Shown one piece after another: positions 1 through 7,136 of a stretch of DNA of 9,354 nucleotides. This DNA comes from Erysipelotrichaceae bacterium. GTDB lineage: Bacteria > Bacillota_I > Bacilli_A > Erysipelotrichales > Coprobacillaceae. The notes beneath the pieces were generated by a model, which ran no database searches, had not been told where the DNA came from, and was given only the letters and a program-made list of their open reading frames with translations. Every line of letters starts with the position of its first letter. Position 1 is the stretch's first letter. The DNA lies in the NCBI GenBank assembly GCA_018365815.1, contig JAGZJH010000051.1:1-9354 (forward strand). Direction: 5' to 3'. The translations under genes and the position numbers were made by a program.

Positions 1-845
1 TCTGTAAGAATCATATAAGATTTTGCTAAAAAGTTATGAAAGTCTAATACATCTAATGGTTCGATAATATGAACTCGATTACTGTCTCCCAATTCTTCGT
101 CAGCTGCTTTTCTTACAACTGGATTCATATGTATTGGGTAGATAACTTTAACATCTTTATGTTCATCTATAATTCTTCTGATAGCTCTAAACATATGATG
201 CATTGGTTCACCTAGATTTTCTCTTCTATGTGCTGTAAGCATAATTAATTTAGAATCACAAGCCCATTCAATTTCTGGATGACTATAATCATCTCTTACA
301 GTAGTTTTTAAAGCATCTATAGCTGTATTGCCAGTAACAAAGATACTTTCTTCTTTTTTACCTTCTCTTAATAAATTATTCTTAGACATTTCTGTAGGAG
401 CAAAGTTATATTTAGCTACAATACCTACAACTTGTCTATTAAATTCTTCAGGAAATGGCGAATAGATATCATATGTTCTTAAACCTGCTTCAACATGTCC
501 TACAGGTATTTGTAAATAGAAACAAGCTAAAGCAGTGACAAATGTAGTAGAAGTATCCCCATGCACTAAGACAACATCCGGTTTAACTTCTTCTAATACA
601 TCTTTTATTCTTTCTAGAATATTAATAGTTACATCAAATAAAGTTTGTTTATCTTTCATAATAGATAAGTCATAATCAGGTACTACATTAAAAGCATGTA
701 ATACTTGATCCAACATTTGGCGATGTTGTCCTGTGACACACACAACGGTTTCAATATTTTCTTTATGATTCTTTAGTTCATTAACTAAAGGGCACATCTT
801 AATAGCTTCTGGTCTTGTACCAAAGGCTAGCATAACTTTTTTCAT
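1..845 (-). CDS. wecB: UDP-N-acetylglucosamine 2-epimerase, non-hydrolysing (C-terminus beyond left edge)
   Basis: Interconverts UDP-GlcNAc and UDP-ManNAc in the cytoplasm, supplying ManNAc donor for a wall polymer or capsule (called mnaA in many Gram-positives). I translated 281 codons from the ATG at 845-843, preceded by an AGGAG site at 853-857. Visible family signatures are GTRPEAIK at residues 9-16, HGDTSTTF at 95-102, HVEAGLRT at 117-124, FPEEFNR at 131-137, TGNTAIDAL near 171-179 and TAHRRENLG near 204-212. By family knowledge D97, E119, E133, R137 and H206 match the catalytic and UDP-binding residues. The frame is open to base 1 and ends around the motif SYMILTD, just before the conserved SGG-EE segment, so roughly 100 residues of a usual 370-390 are missing. 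It lies 24 bases after the GT4 gene and is probably co-transcribed. The GT26 gene at 3883-4665 is a likely consumer of its product. Confidence 0.97.
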   Translation of the reverse strand, partial: MKKVMLAFGTRPEAIKMCPLVNELKNHKENIETVVCVTGQHRQMLDQVLHAFNVVPDYDLSIMKDKQTLFDVTINILERIKDVLEEVKPDVVLVHGDTSTTFVTALACFYLQIPVGHVEAGLRTYDIYSPFPEEFNRQVVGIVAKYNFAPTEMSKNNLLREGKKEESIFVTGNTAIDALKTTVRDDYSHPEIEWACDSKLIMLTAHRRENLGEPMHHMFRAIRRIIDEHKDVKVIYPIHMNPVVRKAADEELGDSNRVHIIEPLDVLDFHNFLAKSYMILT

Positions 846-869
846 TCTTTATCTCCTAACCATATTACA

Positions 870-1919
870 CTATATTTTTTCCATTAAAATTAACCATTCT
901 TGTTTTATTTTATCAACATTAAACTCTAAAATTCTATTTTTTCCAGCTAGTCCAATTTGTTTTGCATTTTTCATATTATTGATTACTTGATTTATGGCTT
1001 GAGCCATTTTTTTTGCATCTTTAATTGGCACAATTTCACCACCAACCGTTCCATCAAGTGTAAGATATCTTGCACCACCAGGTGAACAATCACTTGCTAC
1101 TATTGGTATTCCAGTGGACATTGCTTCGATTAATGTATTTGGAAGCCCTTCAAACCATGAAGATAAAACGAATAATTTAGGATGCTCAAATACATTGATT
1201 AAATTAGATACTTTTCCTTTAAATAATACGTCGTTAGATAAATTTAATTTTTTCGCTTTTTCTTTTAAATTTTCTAAATATGGGCCATCTCCATATATGT
1301 ATAATTTAAAAGATGGGTGGTTTGATTTCACAAGAGCAAAAGCTTCGATTAATGTGTCGAAACCTTTATCAATCGTTAATCTTCCTGCTCCAACAATAAC
1401 ATTCTCATCTCCAATGTTGATAATCTTAGAAGGGAAGCATGGATTGGGTATAATTTTAGAATTATGCCCATTTATTTTATAATACTGTTTAGCTCCTTCA
1501 CTTTGAAACACAGTATAATAATATTTTTTATACAGTCTTTTATTAATGAATTGTCTAAGTGAAGTATATGTATACGGATCCCCTCGCTCACACCCAATTA
1601 TTTTTTTTCCTGATAAAACAGCTCCAATAGAAGGAAAAGTATATGATCCAAAGATAACTACATAATCAGGGTTTATTCGATTAATTATTTGCTTTGTTTT
1701 GTATATTTCATCTAATTTTGATATTAACTTATTAGTTGATGTGTAATTCATATAATAAACTTTGATTCTTGGATCCAACTTAATGTTGTGTTCCTCATCA
1801 CTCAAAGAAAACACACTTACATCATATTTGCTATCACAATAAGTATTCATAACAAATGAAGCAATTTTTTGAGCTCCTCCTAATCCAAGCGAAGCTACAA
1901 TAAACATTAACTTTTTCAT
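870..1919 (-). CDS. GT4-family glycosyltransferase
   Basis: Retaining GT-B glycosyltransferase of family GT4 (349 aa), expected to add one sugar from a nucleotide donor to the lipid-linked repeat unit at the inner membrane face. The N-terminal Rossmann half carries the glycine-rich LGLGGAQK at residues 11-18. The C-terminal donor half has GAGRLTIDKGFDTL at 177-190, YGDGP at 209-213 and the EX7E block from E257 to E265 within FEGLPNTLIEAMSTGIPIV. The SDCSPGGARYL segment (277-287) resembles the PglH / capsule N-acetylhexosaminyltransferase branch of GT4, which weakly suggests a HexNAc donor. Length is normal and no break is seen. The ATG at 1919 is preceded by AAGGTG, which overlaps the end of the upstream gene; only 6 bases separate the two genes, so translation is probably coupled. 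The exact donor and linkage cannot be read from sequence. Confidence 0.93.
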   Translation of the reverse strand: MKKLMFIVASLGLGGAQKIASFVMNTYCDSKYDVSVFSLSDEEHNIKLDPRIKVYYMNYTSTNKLISKLDEIYKTKQIINRINPDYVVIFGSYTFPSIGAVLSGKKIIGCERGDPYTYTSLRQFINKRLYKKYYYTVFQSEGAKQYYKINGHNSKIIPNPCFPSKIINIGDENVIVGAGRLTIDKGFDTLIEAFALVKSNHPSFKLYIYGDGPYLENLKEKAKKLNLSNDVLFKGKVSNLINVFEHPKLFVLSSWFEGLPNTLIEAMSTGIPIVASDCSPGGARYLTLDGTVGGEIVPIKDAKKMAQAINQVINNMKNAKQIGLAGKNRILEFNVDKIKQEWLILMEKI

Positions 1920-1925
1920 ACTCTA

Positions 1926-2978
1926 TTACACCTTACTTAATTCTCTATAGAAACTTAACGTAACACTGATATTTGATTCTAGTGAAAAAACAGATAATGC
2001 TCTACTATACTCTTTTTCGCTTAAATCTGACCTAAGTTTTTTATCTTGGCAATATTGAAAAATTTTATTTGCTAATATTTCGCTATTACCAGGTTCTATA
2101 AGTTCTTTTTCATCACCTAGTATTTCTGGCATGGTAGAAATGTTTGTTGTAATAACAGGTATACCATATGCCATAGATTCAATTACAGACATAGATAATC
2201 CTTCATAGTAAGATGGTAAGACACTTACAATAGTTTTATTTAAAACATTTAGTTTATCTTGACCACTTACCCATCCTTTGTTAATAATTCTATTTTGCAA
2301 TTTTCTATCTCTAATATATTTATCAATATCTCCTTCTAAATCTAAACCGCATAGTACCACTTTTATTTCCTTATCTAAAACGTTATTTATATTTTTAATG
2401 CCATCTATCAAATCATATATACCTTTTTCTTTTTTAAAAACCCCAAAATAGGATATATAATTTCCTTCGTTATTATAGTGATTTATTGCTGGAATTTTAG
2501 TTCCATTATAAACAACTTTTATTTTATCTATATCTACAATTGAAGATAACTCCTCTTTCCAATATTCACCCAAAACAAAGAACATATCAACAACTTTAAA
2601 AAATTCCATTATTTTATTCTTTTTTGCAGAAGAAAGTGAATTAAACCATTTCATATATGGACCAGCATGTAAATGTATTATGACCTTGCATTTATATTTT
2701 TTACATAACTTAACAACTTTTAATTTCCTGAAAGTACTACCTTTTTCAGCCATATGAATATGTACAATGTCAATATTGTTACATCTTAAAATGTGACTAA
2801 TTTTGTAAAAACCTTCAAACATAATAAAAAGCCTCTTAAATACAGAACCGTTAGTAGTTGTTGCCACATAATGAAGGTCAACTTCATCACTATCTTTAAA
2901 TCTTTCAATATAATTGTCTGCAACCGTCCACATTCCACCTAATCTATTTCGATCAACACCTACCATTAAAATGTTCAT
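1926..2978 (-). CDS. GT4-family glycosyltransferase
   Basis: A second GT-B, GT4-type glycosyltransferase (350 aa), clearly different from its neighbour at 870-1919. The N-terminus has the hydrophobic strand MNILMVGV followed by a glycine loop (RLGGM, residues 12-16); IVHIHMAEKGS at 71-81 and IIHLHAGPY at 100-108 are typical acceptor-domain strands. The donor domain contains YFGVFKKEKGIYDLI (177-191) and the EX7E motif from E259 to E267 in YEGLSMSVIESMAYGIPVI, then TMPEIL at 282-287. The length is normal and the frame intact. Its ATG shares one base with the stop of the ATP-grasp gene (TAATG at 2976-2980), the tightest coupling in the window, with a GGAG site a few bases upstream. The DNA is very AT-rich: 55 G+C in the 240 bases 2281-2520, about 23%. 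The sugar donor is unknown. Confidence 0.93.
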   Translation of the reverse strand: MNILMVGVDRNRLGGMWTVADNYIERFKDSDEVDLHYVATTTNGSVFKRLFIMFEGFYKISHILRCNNIDIVHIHMAEKGSTFRKLKVVKLCKKYKCKVIIHLHAGPYMKWFNSLSSAKKNKIMEFFKVVDMFFVLGEYWKEELSSIVDIDKIKVVYNGTKIPAINHYNNEGNYISYFGVFKKEKGIYDLIDGIKNINNVLDKEIKVVLCGLDLEGDIDKYIRDRKLQNRIINKGWVSGQDKLNVLNKTIVSVLPSYYEGLSMSVIESMAYGIPVITTNISTMPEILGDEKELIEPGNSEILANKIFQYCQDKKLRSDLSEKEYSRALSVFSLESNISVTLSFYRELSKV

Positions 2979-3871
2979 TACAATTCTCCTTCGCTCGCGT
3001 TATTTATTTTCGGCAAATCAAACTTTTCTCCAAATAAATAATCATATTCTCTAGGTTCAAACGGTACAATACCTCCAAAATGAAAAAAAGTTAACTCACC
3101 AAAGTAAATTTTATTATTCTCACTATATAAGTCAACTCGAACTTGCGGAAAATCTTTTGATAATACTTTACAAACTTCCAACATTTCATCAAAGTTCGAA
3201 GGTTTTTCTATTTTTTCTTTTGACCATTCATGTCCATTGTGAACAGGGAGATGATTAAAATCCAAATCAAAAAAATCAAATTTCACATCTACATCTCTTT
3301 CAGAACCAACAAATAAAAATTGTGGTTCTCCATTAAAACAGAAAAACTTATAATCTTTTGGCGAATGATTATCCTTGGTTTCAATTATTCTCTCAACCAC
3401 TATACGATTCTGTAATCCTTCATAAACCCATTCTTTTGCATAATTAGAAATCGTATTAGTTTTCAAATTTTCAAAAAATTCTTTTGTAGTTTTATAATTC
3501 ATTTCATTTTTATTTTTAATAACTTTTACACCACCAGAATCTCCTGTATTTTTAATCACAAATGAATTAGGCAATGTATCAAAATCAATTTCCTCAAATT
3601 TATCATATACACCATATAATTCCACAAGGTACTTACTCATGCCTTTTTCTGCAACATATTCTCTAACTAAGTATTTATCAACAACTTTTTTTGCTAAATC
3701 ACTTCTCCAATTTAGTTTTAACCATAGCAATTTTTCTAAATAGGATTTTGGGTTTTTAATATTTGGTTTATATCCAACATATAATTCAAATTGCTTTATC
3801 AAATACTGCTCATCACTTGGTTTACAAATTTCCCTATACAATTTCCAATATATTCTTTTTACTATATTCAT
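2978..3871 (-). CDS. TupA-like ATP-grasp protein (polysaccharide-modifying amide ligase candidate)
   Basis: A 297-aa protein resembling the TupA-like ATP-grasp family found in capsule and teichuronic acid loci. Seen in sequence: an N-terminal region with YKPNIKNPKSYLEKLLWLK (34-52), the nucleotide-loop-like FVIKNTGDSGG (104-114), SPKDYKFFCFNGEPQFLF (170-187) and a metal-site-like stretch with VRVDLY (244-249) and YFGELTFFHFGG (256-267), E259 being a probable Mg ligand. In Bacillus halodurans TupA is needed for teichuronopeptide, a polyglutamate-polyglucuronate copolymer, so the family is thought to form amide bonds. Ligation of an amino compound to a uronic acid carboxyl here is inference, supported by the two uronic acid genes upstream. 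Some databases call such proteins glycosyltransferases. It is soluble, with no signal peptide. The ATG at 3871 has GAGGT upstream, overlapping the TGA of the GT26 gene; the gap is 11 bases. Confidence 0.82.
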   Translation of the reverse strand: MNIVKRIYWKLYREICKPSDEQYLIKQFELYVGYKPNIKNPKSYLEKLLWLKLNWRSDLAKKVVDKYLVREYVAEKGMSKYLVELYGVYDKFEEIDFDTLPNSFVIKNTGDSGGVKVIKNKNEMNYKTTKEFFENLKTNTISNYAKEWVYEGLQNRIVVERIIETKDNHSPKDYKFFCFNGEPQFLFVGSERDVDVKFDFFDLDFNHLPVHNGHEWSKEKIEKPSNFDEMLEVCKVLSKDFPQVRVDLYSENNKIYFGELTFFHFGGIVPFEPREYDYLFGEKFDLPKINNASEGEL

Positions 3872-3882
3872 TACAAATTACC

Positions 3883-4665
3883 TCATTTAGAAATTTTTTC
3901 AAATATAACATTCTTAATAAATGTAAAGTTACCGACAAAATATCTTTTAAAGAGTCTTTTTGGTTCTTGAATTACCCTAAACATCCATTCCATGTTGATT
4001 TTTTGCACCCACAAAGGCGCACGAGGAATAGAACCAGAAATTACATCAAAACTTCCTCCAACACCCATTAATACAGAGTTCAATCCTTTGTTTTGTAAAA
4101 ATTCAACCAAATACTCTTTTAGTGGAGATGTAATCCCAACAAAAATCACGTCTGGATTAAGACTTAACAATTCATCTGCAATTTTATCCCATTGATCATA
4201 ATCAAAATAACCATTTCTAAACCCTATTATGTTTACTCCTTTATATTTTTGTTCTAAAACGGTTTTAGTTTTTGAAACTACCTCCTCTTTTGCACCAAGT
4301 AAATAAACTGAATAGTTTTCTTTTGAACACAATTCAACAATTCTATCCATCAAATCAATTCCTGCAACTCTCTCAGGCAATTTTTTATTCAAAAACTTAC
4401 TTGCAAGTACAACAGATGCACCATCAGCATTGATAATTCCACATTTATTGACAATTTCTTTCATCTTTTGGTTTTTATTTAATTCATTTATTTTATCAGC
4501 ATTTACTCCAATTAAGTGTAGTGGTGTATTTGTTTTTATATATTGATTTACCAAATCTACGGTTTCATCCATAGATAACATATCAATTAATGTATCGAGT
4601 ATTATTATTCGCTTATTAGTACCTAAAACTTTCTCTTGTTTAATCTCTAATTTATCAAAATCCAT
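3883..4665 (-). CDS. WecG/TagA/CpsF-family (GT26) glycosyltransferase
   Basis: Transferase of the WecG/TagA/CpsF family (260 aa; typical length about 240-260). Members add ManNAc (TagA) or ManNAcA (WecG) or another sugar (CpsF) to undecaprenyl-PP-linked GlcNAc or Glc on the cytoplasmic membrane face. Visible motifs: GVNADKI (53-59), INADGAS (78-84) with the probable catalytic-base D81, LPERVAGIDL (96-105) with R99, YLLGAKEE (121-128), GVGGSFDVISG (201-211), PRAP (214-217), and the family's basic C-terminal appendage with EWMFRVIQEPKRLFKRYF at 226-243. That appendage is known to help close the active site and contact the membrane. With wecB in the same operon, a ManNAc donor is the simplest reading. 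The gene starts 6 bases after the ugd stop with AGAAGGG upstream, and ends in TGA. The acceptor-making enzyme (TagO-like) is not in the window. Confidence 0.93.
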   Translation of the reverse strand: MDFDKLEIKQEKVLGTNKRIIILDTLIDMLSMDETVDLVNQYIKTNTPLHLIGVNADKINELNKNQKMKEIVNKCGIINADGASVVLASKFLNKKLPERVAGIDLMDRIVELCSKENYSVYLLGAKEEVVSKTKTVLEQKYKGVNIIGFRNGYFDYDQWDKIADELLSLNPDVIFVGITSPLKEYLVEFLQNKGLNSVLMGVGGSFDVISGSIPRAPLWVQKINMEWMFRVIQEPKRLFKRYFVGNFTFIKNVIFEKISK

Positions 4666-4671
4666 AATACA

Positions 4672-5904
4672 TTAATCCCTTCTAAATATGTCTCTTGTAT
4701 AGACTTTATCTTCTACATCATTTAGACATTCGTCATATCTATTTGCGATAATTGCATTGCTTCGTTCTTTGAATGTAGATAAGTCATTAATTATTTCGCT
4801 TCCAAAGAAAGTTTCTCCATCTTTTAAAGTTGGTTCATAAATAATTACTTTTGCACCTTTAGCTTTAATCCGTTTCATTACTCCTTGGATAGAAGACTGT
4901 CTGAAATTATCACTGTTTGATTTCATTGTTAATCGATATACTCCAATGGTTACTTCTTTCTCTTTTCTAGAGTCATAATTATCGTTTGCTTCATACGCTC
5001 CAGCAATCTCTAAAACTCTATCAGCAATAAAGTCTTTTCTTGTTCTATTAGATTCCACAATCGCAGACATCATATTTTGAGGTACATCTTCATAATTAGC
5101 CAACAATTGTTTTGTATCTTTTGGTCAACAATAGCCACCATATCCAAATGATGGATTATTATAGTGTGTACCAATACGAGGATCTAAACATACACCATTA
5201 ATAATTTGCTGTGTGTCTAAACCTTTCATTTCAGCATATGTATCTAACTCATTGAAATAAGATACACGTAAGGCTAAATAAGTATTTGCAAATAACTTCA
5301 CTGCTTCAGCTTCAGTGAATCCCATAAACAATGTATCAATATCATCTTTGAGTGCGCCTTCTTGAAGCAATTCAGCAAACTCATGAGCAGCTTCAACAAG
5401 TCTCTCATCATCCATATCTGTTCCTACAATAATTCTTGAAGGATACAAGTTATCGTATAAAGCTTTAGATTCTCTTAAAAACTCTGGAGAGAAAATAATA
5501 TTCTTGCTTCCAGTTTTTTCTCTAATACTTTGTGTATATCCAACTGGAATTGTTGATTTAATTACCATAATAGCTTCTGGATTAATTTCCATTACTAATT
5601 TGATTACTGATTCTACAGCACTTGTATCAAAGAAGTTTTTCTTTGAATCATAGTTTGTTGGTGCTGCAATAACCACAAACTTAGCATCTTTATATGCTTC
5701 ATTTACATCTAAAGTAGCTGTTAAATTTAATTCTTTTTCAGCTAAATATTTTTCAATATAATCATCTTGAATAGGTGATTTTTTATCATTAATTAATTCT
5801 ACTTTCTCTAAAATAATATCAACCGCAACAACTTCATGATGTTGGGCTAATAATGTAGCAATACTTAATCCTACATATCCAGTTCCTGCTACTGCAATTT
5901 TCAT
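4672..5904 (-). pseudogene. ugd: UDP-glucose 6-dehydrogenase interrupted by one in-frame TGA
   Basis: Would oxidise UDP-glucose to UDP-glucuronate with two NAD+. The ATG at 5904 is chosen because the protein then begins MKIAVAGTGYVG as in the family and has GAGGGGG at 5914-5920; an earlier ATG at 5922 lies inside the upstream epimerase. The N-terminal part has GTGYVG (7-12), T118, E141 and E145 in SPEFLRES, K203, N207 and the nucleophile C259 in GYGGYC. The next codon (5127-5125) is TGA where the family has Leu or Phe. The same frame then continues with PKDTKQLLANYE (D263 conserved) through the UDP-binding domain to VYTRDIFRRD and TAA at 4672. The total of 411 codons fits an intact enzyme (usual 390-410), and no other stop or frameshift is present. 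A truncated product would end on the catalytic Cys and lack the UDP-binding domain. Nonsense mutation, sequencing error and readthrough are all possible. Confidence 0.9.
5125..5127 (-). other. In-frame TGA codon in ugd
   Basis: On the minus strand the codons read GGC TAT TGT TGA CCA AAA GAT, that is G-Y-C-stop-P-K-D. A TTA leucine codon would need one base change (T to G at the middle position) to give TGA. The following base is C, which is known to make UGA comparatively leaky. I see no convincing SECIS-like hairpin downstream. Confidence 0.93.
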
Positions 5905-5905
5905 G

Positions 5906-6967
5906 TTATTTATCCCCCTCATTCAAATAAAAATCTTTATACCATTCAGCAAACTTTCTTAATCCTTCTCTTAAACTAGTGCTTGGTTTAAATTCAAAGT
6001 CAGCTTCCAATGCGCTTGTGTCTGCATAAGTAACAGGAACATCCCCTGGTTGCATTGCTACAAGTTCTTTATGCGCCTCAAAATCGTAATCTTGAGGTAA
6101 AACACCAGCTCTTAGTAATTCTTCTTGTAGAATTGTTACAAATTCTAATAAATTTTCAGGATTACTATTTCCAATGTTATAAACTTTATATGGAGGTAAA
6201 GGTAACCCATCTTCACCATTCATCTTATTTGGTGCTTTTTGCATAACACGAATTACACCTTCAACGATATCGTCAACATATGTAAAATCACGTTTACAGT
6301 TTCCATAATTGAAAATTTTAATTGTCTCATTATTTCTTAATTTGTTTGTAAATCCAAAATAAGCCATATCTGGCCTTCCAGCTGGACCATATACAGTAAA
6401 GAAGCGTAATCCAGTTGAAGGAATGTTATATAATTTTGAATAAGCATGAGCAATCAACTCATTAGATTTTTTTGTTGCTGCATATAAACTAACTGGATTA
6501 TCAACTTTATCATCAGTACTATATGGAACTTTTTTGTTTGATCCATATACAGAAGAACTAGAAGCATAAACTAGATGTTCAACTGGATGGTTTCTACAAG
6601 CCTCTACAATGTTATAAAAACCTATTAAATTTGATTCAATATATGCATCAGGATTTGTAATAGAGTACCTTACACCAGCTTGAGCTGCTAAATTCACAAC
6701 AACATTTGGTTTATATTCTTCAAATAATTTATTAATCAATTCTTTATCAGCAATTGATCCTTTAACAAAAGTAAAATTAGACTCTTTAAATAACTCCTCT
6801 AATCGATATTCTTTTAATCGTACGTCATAATAATCATTCATATTATCAATACCAACAATTTTTACACCAACAACATCAGAAAATAATCTTTTTGCTAAAT
6901 TAGAGCCAATAAAACCAGCTACTCCCGTTAATAAAACAGTTTTATTCTCTAAATCTACTCTTCCCAT
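5906..6967 (-). CDS. UDP-glucuronate 4-epimerase (NAD-dependent epimerase/dehydratase)
   Basis: Extended SDR-family sugar nucleotide epimerase (353 aa), best matched to UDP-glucuronate 4-epimerase (EC 5.1.3.6; CapI/LpsL type), which makes UDP-galacturonate. Seen: the NAD-binding TGVAGFIG (14-21), DNMNDYYD (41-48), NLAAQAGVRYS (92-102), the SSSS stretch at 136-139, catalytic Y162-x3-K166 in LYAATKKSNE, RFFTVYGPAGRPDMA (188-202), RDFTYVDDIV (226-235) and QPGDVPVTYAD (306-316). The AGVRYS, GRPDMA and QPGDVP segments are typical of the glucuronate rather than the glucose 4-epimerases. It is the first gene after the spacer at 6968-7136; its ATG at 6967 has AGGGAGAG at 6973-6980. One base separates its TAA from the ugd ATG. 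The pairing with ugd supports the assignment: one makes UDP-GlcA, the other converts it to UDP-GalA. If the ugd copy is dead, substrate must come from another ugd in the genome. Confidence 0.94.
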   Translation of the reverse strand: MGRVDLENKTVLLTGVAGFIGSNLAKRLFSDVVGVKIVGIDNMNDYYDVRLKEYRLEELFKESNFTFVKGSIADKELINKLFEEYKPNVVVNLAAQAGVRYSITNPDAYIESNLIGFYNIVEACRNHPVEHLVYASSSSVYGSNKKVPYSTDDKVDNPVSLYAATKKSNELIAHAYSKLYNIPSTGLRFFTVYGPAGRPDMAYFGFTNKLRNNETIKIFNYGNCKRDFTYVDDIVEGVIRVMQKAPNKMNGEDGLPLPPYKVYNIGNSNPENLLEFVTILQEELLRAGVLPQDYDFEAHKELVAMQPGDVPVTYADTSALEADFEFKPSTSLREGLRKFAEWYKDFYLNEGDK

Positions 6968-6972
6968 TATTA

Positions 6973-6980
6973 CTCTCCCT
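6973..6980 (-). promoter_or_regulatory. Ribosome binding site of the UDP-glucuronate 4-epimerase gene
   Basis: AGGGAGAG lies 5 bases upstream of the ATG at 6967. It supports MGRVDLENKT as the start, although the family homology begins only around residue 8. Confidence 0.7.
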
Positions 6981-7064
6981 TTTTTAAAATTTTGTTTTAA
7001 TCATTAATTACTTTGGGTTCACAAGCTAATTAGAAAGTCACCTTTTAATCGCTTTTTTACCCAT

Positions 7065-7093
7065 AAGTTACAAATTGTATCTTCACCTGTCAA
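7065..7093 (-). promoter_or_regulatory. Candidate sigma-70-type promoter for the downstream cassette
   Basis: Read on the minus strand, a perfect TTGACA (-35, at 7093-7088) is followed by a 17-base spacer and TAACTT (7070-7065) at the -10 position. The -10 agrees with TATAAT at only three of six places. TACAAT inside the spacer is a better -10 match, but it would need a poor -35. The site is about 100 bases upstream of the epimerase ATG and just after a candidate terminator, so it could drive the serotype cassette separately from the cps head. This is a motif match only. Confidence 0.4.
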
Positions 7094-7107
7094 AAAAATC
7101 GACCTTC

Positions 7108-7128
7108 AAAAAAGCCTTTATTTAAGGC
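7108..7128 (-). terminator. Candidate Rho-independent terminator after the truncated GT
   Basis: On the minus strand GCCTT-AAATA-AAGGC (7128-7114) forms a 5-bp stem with a 5-base loop and is followed by six T residues (7113-7108). Three A:T pairs could extend the base past a T:T mismatch. It starts 8 bases after the TAG of the glycosyltransferase remnant. The stem is short, so it may act as a partial terminator or attenuator between the cps head and the downstream cassette. Confidence 0.5.
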
Positions 7129-7136
7129 ATTTATTC

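Noticed and set aside
1114..1482. 122-codon open frame on the plus strand
   Set aside because: It lies wholly inside the well-supported GT4 gene on the other strand, shows no family motifs and has no plausible ribosome binding site. The other plus-strand frames (3763-4071, 3992-4195, 6055-6246, 7769-8005, 8063-8287, 8560-8844) are likewise antisense shadows.
4672..5106. Separate gene starting with TTG for the C-terminal part of UDP-glucose dehydrogenase
   Set aside because: The conserved family sequence continues upstream of this TTG to the TGA without a frame change, and no ribosome binding site precedes it. It is the second half of the interrupted ugd.
5085..5127. Selenocysteine insertion at the ugd TGA
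   Set aside because: The replaced residue in the family is Leu or Phe, not Cys. The sequence after the TGA offers only a loopless palindrome (AACAATTGTT at 5102-5111) and a 4-bp CCAA/TTGG pairing, not a convincing SECIS hairpin.
6968..7136. Insertion sequence remnant in the junction spacer
   Set aside because: No transposase fragment, clear terminal inverted repeat pair or target duplication could be recognised by eye. A database search of this stretch would be decisive.
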